Positions 1 through 5,192 of a DNA stretch of 6,457 nt are shown here, in pieces. This DNA is from JAQVPN01 sp036170435. Its GTDB lineage: Bacteria > Patescibacteriota > Gracilibacteria > BD1-5 > UBA6164. The notes beneath the pieces are model-generated. The model made no database searches and had not been told where the DNA came from. It saw only the letters and a list, made by a program, of their open reading frames with translations. Every line of letters begins with the position of its first letter. The stretch's first letter is position 1. Location: positions 1-6,457 of the forward strand of contig JAVHPF010000101.1 of assembly GCA_036170435.1 (NCBI GenBank), given 5' to 3'. Position numbers and translations under genes: made by a program.

Positions 1-649
1 CATAATATCTTATTCAAGTGAAATCTTCTTTATTGAAATATTTTTTTATTCAAACTGGGATTTTATCTATAATTTTTTGAATATGTTTTTTATCATCTAC
101 AAGTACTTCATAAAAGCAAAAATTATTAGTAGAATTTTTTATAAATTTTTCTAGGTAAATACATATATCAGCTTCGTTATTTCATAAATCTGTATAATTA
201 ATAATTTTTATATTTTCAAATTTATTAATAAAATTTAAAAAACCTGGAATTTTGCTTTCATTTCAATTTTCTTTTGTATTTTTATATTCAGCTAAAAATC
301 TTTTGAATCAAATATTTTCCATTATTTCTTCCAGTAGGGAAATAGCATCTTGTTCCTCATATTTAAAACTGGAAATTTGTTCCTCTAAATTTTCATTTAA
401 AGAATATGTATCTTTATATATTTCCCATAAAATATCTCATAAATTACTATCAAATCATTTTTTTAATATCAATTTCTCTCAAGACATTTCAAATGATTTG
501 AACCTATTAAAATATAAAAATACTTTTCTTATATTTTCTTCTAATATCCTATTTGTAGCTAAATTATAAATTTCTTTTGAATTACTGATTTTATTTTCTC
601 AAACTAACTTTTTAGAGCTATAATTTGTTTCTGTATCGATATTTTCCAT
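1..649 (-). CDS. Unrecognised protein, 3' end beyond the left edge
   Basis: Reading UGA as glycine gives 216 residues from an ATG at 647-649 to the window edge with no UAA or UAG. I do not recognise the family. The visible part is hydrophilic and rich in Asn, Lys, Glu and Ile, with no signal peptide and no membrane segment, so it is probably cytosolic. Residues about 80-120 look helical and acidic (LLEEIMENI at 105-113). Residues 159-185 carry a strand-like stretch (EADICIYL, then FCFYEVLVD). It contains nine UGA glycines and only one GGN glycine, the pattern of the fast-evolving genes in this window. The frame stays open upstream to a UAA at 725-727, but 649 is the first ATG and follows a hairpin terminator, so it is the natural start. 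No Shine-Dalgarno sequence precedes it. That it is a real gene is fairly secure from the open frame and codon use; its function is unknown. Confidence 0.72.
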
Positions 650-659
650 ATATAACAAA

Positions 660-665
660 ATTATA
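660..665 (-). promoter_or_regulatory. Candidate -10 box for the gene starting at 649
   Basis: A perfect TATAAT on the minus strand ends ten bases before the ATG at 649. It lies between the upstream terminator stem and the start codon, the only room left for a promoter that escapes that terminator. Transcription would begin about 2-4 nt before the ATG, so the mRNA would be nearly leaderless. No good -35 box is seen (the terminator stem occupies that place), and TATAAT arises easily in such AT-rich DNA. Confidence 0.3.
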
Positions 666-692
666 AAAATAAAAAAGAGGGCAAAAGCCCTC
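665..692 (-). terminator. Rho-independent terminator
   Basis: GAGGGC at 677-682 and GCCCTC at 687-692 form a perfect 6-bp GC-rich stem with a 4-nt loop. On the minus strand it is followed by a T-rich run (TTTTTTATTTTT, 665-676). This is the most GC-rich patch of the intergenic DNA. It would end transcripts coming from the methyltransferase gene (or from the tiny reading frame at 700-750) and insulate the gene that starts at 649. Confidence 0.85.
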
Positions 693-864
693 CGTTTGTT
701 TATAACAAAATTAGAATAATTAATTTATTAAATTTAAAAACGTTTTTCATGATTTTTAAATAATTATTTTTATTAACTTAATAAACTCTATTTAGATTTT
801 AAATAAAAACAAAATTTTTGAATGAATATGCTTTGACAATTTTTTTTAATAGATTTTTATATAA
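693..864. other. Intergenic spacer, very AT-rich
   Basis: This is the longest gene-free stretch, about 170 bp between the methyltransferase stop and its terminator. It holds a perfect 12-bp palindrome AAAAACGTTTTT at 736-747, a tiny reading frame at 700-750 (minus) listed separately, and one copy of a 13-bp direct repeat. Otherwise it is low-complexity A+T. I see no tRNA-like fold, riboswitch or convincing promoter. A 3' tail of about 170 nt before the terminator is long for such a compact genome, so a degraded gene or a small RNA is possible but not shown. Confidence 0.6.
700..750 (-). CDS. Possible 16-residue hydrophobic peptide, very uncertain
   Basis: ATG at 748-750 opens 16 codons ending in TAA at 700-702. 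The product is MKNVFKFNKLIILILL, a basic start followed by a hydrophobic run like a truncated signal peptide. It ends 8 nt before the terminator stem on the same strand, the layout of a short gene or of the remains of a longer exported-protein gene. There is no Shine-Dalgarno and no clear promoter. In AT-rich DNA such short Lys/Ile/Leu frames arise by chance, so this is a lead only. Confidence 0.12.
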   Translation of the reverse strand: MKNVFKFNKLIILILL

Positions 865-1809
865 TTATATTTTCCTAAATTTTGCTATAAAAAATCATTC
901 ACTTGTTGTGTTTGGAATAAATCTCAAAGTTTTTTCAACATCCTTTCTATAAACTTGTTTTCCAAAAGCTTTTATTCCTGGTCTAGTAAATTCTGAATTC
1001 AAGCTAATTTCTTCTATGCGAAGTTCTGGAAAATTCGAAAGTAGGAAGTGAACTATTGCTTCATTTTCTTCTGGAGCTATTGTACAAGTAGAATAAACTA
1101 GAATTCAATCTTCTTTTAGAAGTGGAACGCAAGATTTTAAAATTTCTCTTTGAAGATAGTAATTTGCTTTGATGTTTTTTTCTGACCAAAAAGAATAAGT
1201 TTTTTCAGTATTTAAGTTTATTCTTCATTCAGCAGAACAGGGAAGATCAGCTAAAATTCTATCAAAACTATTTTCTTCTAATTTGCTAGCCAAAACTTTT
1301 GCATCAAATTTTACAGTTTTTACATTTGTAACTCCAAGTTTAGCAATATTTGCATTTAATTTAGCGAGTCTCAGAGCGTTTAATTCATTTGCTGTAATTT
1401 CTCCAGTATTCTCCATAATATCTCGTATTTGAGTAGTTTTTGACCCTGGAGCAGAAGTTATATCAAGTACTTTTAAATCTTTTTCCAAGTCTAGGAACAA
1501 AACTGGAATTTGGCTAGAAATTCATTGAATATATATTTCTCAATTTTTGTAACAATTTAGATTCCATAAATCTCTTTCTATTCAGTTTTCTAATATAAAA
1601 GCATCATTCAAGAATTCTATTTTTGTAAGCTTTAATCCAGCTTTTTCTATTTCAGCTAAAACTGATTCACTATTTCATTTGATTTTATTTATTCTAAAAA
1701 CGGTTTTTCTTTTTGGAGTTTCAAAACCAGTTTTAATTATTTCTATATCTGATTTAGAATATATTTTTTCTAGTCTTTCATAGAAATTTGCTGGTAATTT
1801 ATCTGTCAT
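865..1809 (-). CDS. rRNA cytosine-C5 methyltransferase, RsmB/RsmF (NOL1/NOP2/Sun) family
   Basis: A 314-residue S-adenosylmethionine-dependent RNA m5C methyltransferase, expected to methylate a cytosine of 16S rRNA. Residues about 38-103 are the N1-type substrate domain (VFRINKIKG; GEIYIQGISSQIP just before the core). The Rossmann core has SAM motif I at 116-125 (DITSAPGSKT), LPCSAEG with C192 in motif IV, and YSTCT with C243 in motif VI. In this family the motif VI cysteine attacks the base and the motif IV cysteine releases it. The chain ends in the usual strand EGFFIAKFRK. Seven UGA codons fall at family glycines, notably G196 (PCSAEG) and G236 (DGILVYSTC), against seven GGN glycines. It lacks the NusB domain of RsmB and the C-terminal extension of E. 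coli RsmF, though the core sequence is closest to RsmF (SAPGSKTTQI, ITANE). The exact target is therefore undecided. The start is the ATG at 1807-1809, with no strong Shine-Dalgarno. One CGA codon lies at residue 129. Confidence 0.93.
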
Positions 1810-1841
1810 TTAATTCTTTTTAATAGTTAATTTCGTTTTGC

Positions 1842-1869
1842 ATTATATTCAAAAATCCAATTTAAACAA
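1842..1869 (-). promoter_or_regulatory. Candidate promoter of the methyltransferase gene
   Basis: On the minus strand TTGTTT (1864-1869) lies 16 bp before a perfect TATAAT (1842-1847), with the ATG 32 nt further on. The -10 is perfect; the -35 matches the consensus in only three positions. It sits immediately after, and slightly overlaps, the terminator of the protease gene, which is where a separate promoter would be needed. Confidence 0.45.
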
Positions 1870-1896
1870 AAAAGAGAAATAAAATCTCTCTTTTTT
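1868..1896 (-). terminator. Hairpin terminator after the Ste24-type protease gene
   Basis: AAAAAAGAGA at 1868-1877 pairs perfectly with TCTCTTTTTT at 1887-1896, giving a 10-bp stem and a 9-nt loop, 21 nt after the stop of the protease gene. The base of the stem is A:T, so the T-run is part of the stem and the structure could act on either strand. All genes here lie on the minus strand, so it most likely ends the transcript of the upstream group. Confidence 0.7.
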
Positions 1897-1917
1897 GGGC
1901 TTTTATAGCAATATTTT

Positions 1918-3147
1918 TTATTTACTAAGATTTTCGATTCTTTTTAAAACTGTTGGATGAGAATAATGAATAAATTCATATATTCTATGTGGTCTTAAAT
2001 TTGATAAATTATTTACAGATAATTTTTTTAGAGCATTTATAAGCTCTTTTGCATCAAAATTAGTTTTTGCAAAATTATCAGCTTCATATTCATTTTTTCT
2101 AGACATAATACTAGATAATATTCCAAGTACTAAACTAATTGGTGTAAAAAGTAGAGAAAATGCAACCATTCATATATGAAAACTTGCTTGATTGGCATTC
2201 ATTGCTTCTGCTATATCTAGATTATTTATCATAAGAGAAAATAAAAACAACATAAATCCTGTTTGAATTATCGACATTGCAAGCATTTGCCAAACATGTT
2301 TTTTCTTATAGTGACCTATTTCATGAGCTAAAACTGCAACAAGTTCTTCAGTTGTTAAATCATTTATAAGTGTATCATACAAAACTATTCTTTTTTTAGG
2401 GCCAATTCCAGAAAAATAAGCATTTGCTTTGCTTGATCTTTTTGATCAATCTATAACATAAATATTATCTAGTTTAAATCCTACTTTTGCAGCAAAATTA
2501 TTTATAGCAGTTTTTAATTCTCAGTCTTCTAGTGGAGTTTGTTTGTTGAAAAGGGGAACAATTAAAGTTGAATAAAACATCATCATAAACATAGAAATAC
2601 AAGTCATGAAAATCCAAGCAAGTATCCAGAAATTTGTTCCAAAAATTTGATAAATATAGATAATTATAGAAGAAATTAATCATCCTAAAATCATTGTAAG
2701 AATAATAGATTTTATAGTATCAATTACAAAAAGTTTTTTCGTCATTTTGTTAAATCCAAATTTTTCTTCTATTACAAAAGTAGAGTAATATGCAAATGGA
2801 AGTGAAATAATAGTTTGAAGCAAAATAATTATTCCAAAAAAACTAAGAGAAAGCCAAATAGGAGATTCTATAAAATTTCTCAAAAAATTATCTAGTAATC
2901 CAAATCATCAAAAAATCAAAACTAAAATCATTATAATGAAACTAAGAGCAGAACTTATTTTTGAAAAGGAAAATTTAATTTTTTCATAATCTTGAGATTT
3001 TTTGTATTTTTCTTCATCGTAAATTCATTTTGCTTCTTCTGGTAATTTATCTGACCAGTTAAGAGTATTTAAGTAATCCACAACTTTATCAAATACGAAA
3101 AATATTATATAAATTGCGATTATTGTGTAAAAATATATGTTGTACAT
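1918..3147 (-). CDS. Ste24-type (M48A) integral membrane zinc metalloprotease
   Basis: A 409-residue membrane protease of the Ste24 / CAAX-protease family, normal length for it. The zinc site is HEIGH at 275-279 (ligands H275 and H279, catalytic E276), with the third ligand E355 in NEYEAD. Upstream is the family signature DGSKRSSKANAYFSGIG (233-249) followed by KKRIVLYDTL. The C-terminal YSHPTVLKRI matches the family's conserved HP...R tail. About seven membrane segments are visible (roughly 3-20, 62-85, 97-121, 144-169, 174-199, 286-307, 327-344), as in Ste24. Bacteria lack the a-factor pathway, so the likely role is cleavage of membrane or misfolded proteins; that is inference. Seven UGA codons read as Gly, decisively G234 in DGSKRS, against eleven GGN, the lowest UGA share here. 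It starts 17 nt after the TMEM43-family gene, which suggests co-expression. The start at 3145-3147 is the first ATG in the frame and opens directly into the first membrane segment. Confidence 0.95.
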
Positions 3148-3156
3148 GTTTTATAA

Positions 3157-3162
3157 ATTATA
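3157..3162 (-). promoter_or_regulatory. Candidate -10 box before the protease gene
   Basis: A perfect TATAAT on the minus strand lies nine bases before the ATG at 3147, inside the 17-nt gap after the TMEM43-family gene. If used, transcription would start within about 3 nt of the ATG and give a leaderless or nearly leaderless mRNA. No -35 box is evident and the surrounding DNA is almost pure A+T, so chance is a serious alternative. Confidence 0.25.
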
Positions 3163-3164
3163 AA

Positions 3165-4304
3165 TTATTTATTTTGTTTTAATCTAATTATTCATAGTGT
3201 GATTAAAATTATTCATACCACTAGAGATATTGATAATAATGGTCTAACAAATATCCGTGCTATAATAATTATTCATCATCAAAGAATTGTAGTTAATATT
3301 ATTGATAATAAAAATGCTCAAAATCAAACAATGTTTGCAAAAAAAGGTAAAATCATAAGTATGTCTGTAATTAATCAAAAAATCATAGTGAATCATGCAA
3401 ACATCAGAAATAGTCCAACTCATCTTATTATCCAAGTCATAGTTTTATTATCATTTTTTGCTTTTGTAAATATATTTTCAATACTTACATTTCATTTTTC
3501 TATTAAAGTAATATCATTTCAATTAGAGGATGTGTAATTTTTTATAGAATCTCATTCTTGTTTTCATACTAAACTATATTCTCATTCAGAAATTTCATTA
3601 TAACTTATCCTTATATCTCATATATTAGGATTAATAGAACTTCAAGTTCATAAATAAATATAGTTTCATTCTAATTGAGCATTTTTTTCTTTATTTAATA
3701 TTTTAAATTTATTAACATCTTTCTGTATTAATTGTATATTTGTATCAGTATTTAGTTTTTTTATAAACTCTTCAGATATATTATAAATTCATATTTTATT
3801 ATTATTTATATAACTAGCACTTCAAAATTTAATTATATTAGGATTTTCATGTCATATCTCCTTATAAGAATTAGAATTTTCTATTTTATCACTCCATTTT
3901 GTATTGTATGTATATGTATTTGTTGTAGTATGACTTCATCATGTATTATCATGATGTTTAGTGTTTTTATGTTCTATCCATTGATACATTTCTACTTTTC
4001 TTTCTAATTTTATTGCCTTAGATTCAATATTACTTAAATTGTCTTTTAAAATATTTTGCCCTTTAATTTCTCAATTTACATAAACTAATTTTCATTCTAA
4101 TGATTTATTTATTGAATTAGAATCAACTTTTATTGTTATTTTTTGTCATTCATTTAGTGATTTTTCTATATCAACACTTTTTCATTCATTCCACCATAAT
4201 AAAATAGAAGACGCTATTATAAATAGTATTCAAAAAAAAACTCGTTTAATTGAATTTCATATTCTTGTTCAATATCAAGTAGTTGTAGTTTCTGTAAAAG
4301 TCAT
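3165..4304 (-). CDS. TMEM43 (LUMA-like) family membrane protein
   Basis: A 379-residue protein of the TMEM43 family (Pfam PF07787 from memory), close to the roughly 400 residues of the human member. The N-terminus has the family pattern of an aromatic/Arg segment (GYGTRIGNSIK, 10-20), a membrane helix at about 21-38, then WWNEGKSV (37-44). A large soluble domain follows with KVEMYQWIE at 103-111 and IGDIRISY at 228-235, both family hallmarks. The C-terminus holds three membrane segments at about 291-312, 316-349 and 356-374, with FVRPL at 352-356. Function in bacteria is not established; the animal protein sits in inner nuclear and ER membranes. Glycine is UGA 32 times and GGN only twice, so the gene is invisible with the standard code. 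Residue 350, encoded by CGG (3255-3257), aligns with a family Trp. A His/Thr/Asn-rich loop occupies 112-135. It lies 53 nt after xth and 17 nt before the Ste24-type protease. The start is the ATG at 4302-4304. Confidence 0.9.
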
Positions 4305-4327
4305 AATAAAAGTAGGATTTAAAAATT

Positions 4328-4333
4328 ATTATA
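4328..4333 (-). promoter_or_regulatory. Weak candidate -10 box before the TMEM43-family gene
   Basis: TATAAT on the minus strand lies 23 nt before the ATG at 4304, within the 53-nt gap after xth. No -35 box is present at a normal distance. The gap is a run of overlapping TATA-like words, so this may be chance; transcription may simply continue from xth. Confidence 0.18.
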
Positions 4334-4357
4334 TAAGTTATATATTTTATATAAATT

Positions 4358-5143
4358 TTATACATCAATTTCTAAAACTATAGGACAATGATCAGAACCC
4401 ATAACTTGAGTCAAATGATAACAATCTTTTATTTTATCTTTTATAGAATTTGAAACAAAGAAATAATCTATTCTCCAGCCTACGTTTCTTGGTCTAGCTC
4501 AAGCTCTGTATGACCACCAACTATAAACATCTTTCTTATCTCAATTTACTTTTCTAAAAGCATCAGTATATCAGTTTTCTAGATAACTTGTAAGTTTATT
4601 TCTTTCAATAGGTAAGAATCAAATACTGTTTTTATTATCTTCAGGTCTTGCAATATCTATTTCTGTGTGAGCAATATTGAAATCTCAAAGTATTACAAGA
4701 TTTTCTCAAGCTTCAACTATTTTATTTGAATAGTCTATGATTTTATCATAAAATTCTAGTTTATAATCAAGCATATTTTCTTCTGTAACTTTTTGTCATC
4801 AGTTAGGGAAGTATCAGTTAATTATTTTTAAGTTTTCTAGTTTTAATTCAGTAAGTCTTCAGTGTTCATGGAAATGTTCAATATCTTCAAAATGATTTTT
4901 TGTATCAATGGCTTTTAAACTTTTTTTATAAAAAATAGCAGTTCCAGCATAACCAGGTTTAGCTCAAGTATGCCAAACATAATTATATCATTCTATTTCA
5001 CCAACTTCTTTCAGAAATTGTTCTTCAAAAGCTTTTGTTTCTTGTACACAAATTATATCAGGATTTTGGTCGCTGATAAATTCTCTAAATCATTTCCCCG
5101 CAACAGCTCTTATTCAGTTTACATTCCAAGATATTATTTTCAT
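4358..5143 (-). CDS. xth: Exonuclease III family enzyme (exodeoxyribonuclease / AP endonuclease)
   Basis: A 261-residue member of the exonuclease III family (E. coli XthA is 268 residues). It cuts DNA 5' of abasic sites and removes nucleotides from 3' ends, for base-excision repair. All motifs are intact and in order: MKIISWNVNGIRA at 1-13, VQETK with the metal ligand E35, NGYFPNG with Y111, LGDFN with D154 and N156, IAHTEID at 157-163, WWSYRAGAR at 209-217, VGWRIDY with D226, and SDHCPI with D251 and H252. Fourteen UGA codons read as Gly, including G10 of WNVNG, G153 of GDFN and G215 of RAGAR, against six GGN. Trp at W6, W209, W210 and W223 is UGG, so UGA cannot be Trp. RAGARPRNVGWRIDY is the form typical of the bacterial ExoIII branch. 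It lies 49 nt after the LamG-domain gene. The start at 5141-5143 gives the canonical N-terminus; no Shine-Dalgarno is visible, only TAATAT/TATAAA words a few bases upstream. Confidence 0.97.
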
Positions 5144-5192
5144 AAAATTTTATATTAAGATTTAATTATTTTTTAGATTTCAGCTTGTTTTT

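Larger units (their letters stand above)
651..713. repeat. 13-bp direct repeat flanking the terminator
   Basis: TATAACAAAATTA occurs at 651-663 and again at 701-713, exactly 50 bp apart, one copy on each side of the hairpin at 665-692. The left copy overlaps the candidate -10 box of the gene starting at 649. The right copy overlaps the end of the tiny reading frame at 700-750. It could be a short duplication or chance in AT-rich DNA. Confidence 0.4.

Noticed and set aside
252..569. Plus-strand reading frame of 105 codons
   Set aside because: Antisense to the left-edge gene, Ser/Phe/Leu-rich low-information translation, no ribosome binding site; the minus frame is open over the whole 649 bases with UGA as Gly.
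475..649. Match to a known regulator or nuclease family in the left-edge gene
   Set aside because: A D161 ... E181 strand pattern faintly recalls PD-(D/E)XK nucleases, but the required Lys after the Glu is missing and nothing else supports it.
833..865. TTGACA ... TATAAT resembling a sigma-70 promoter on the plus strand
   Set aside because: The spacer is 21 bp, too long, and it would drive transcription antisense into the methyltransferase gene with no plus-strand gene to serve.
865..3147. Genes broken by many stop codons (pseudogenes or frameshifts)
   Set aside because: Every interruption is UGA, frames are continuous across them, lengths match the families, and the UGA positions are conserved glycines; no frameshift is needed anywhere.
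3199..3537. Plus-strand reading frame of 112 codons
   Set aside because: It lies antisense to the 3' part of the TMEM43-family gene, has no family resemblance, and is an artefact of the A+T-rich, UGA-rich minus-strand gene.
4320..4357. Hairpin/terminator between xth and the TMEM43-family gene
   Set aside because: Only short, overlapping AT palindromes (ATATAA/TTATAT) with a 1-nt loop are present; no stable stem followed by a T-run.
4358..5143. Mycoplasma-type code (UGA as Trp) or selenocysteine
   Set aside because: UGA sits at conserved Gly, not Trp or Cys, positions and is far too frequent for selenocysteine; UGG fills the conserved Trp sites in the same protein.
4970..5158. Plus-strand reading frame of 62 codons
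   Set aside because: Antisense to the invariant N-terminus of the exonuclease III gene.
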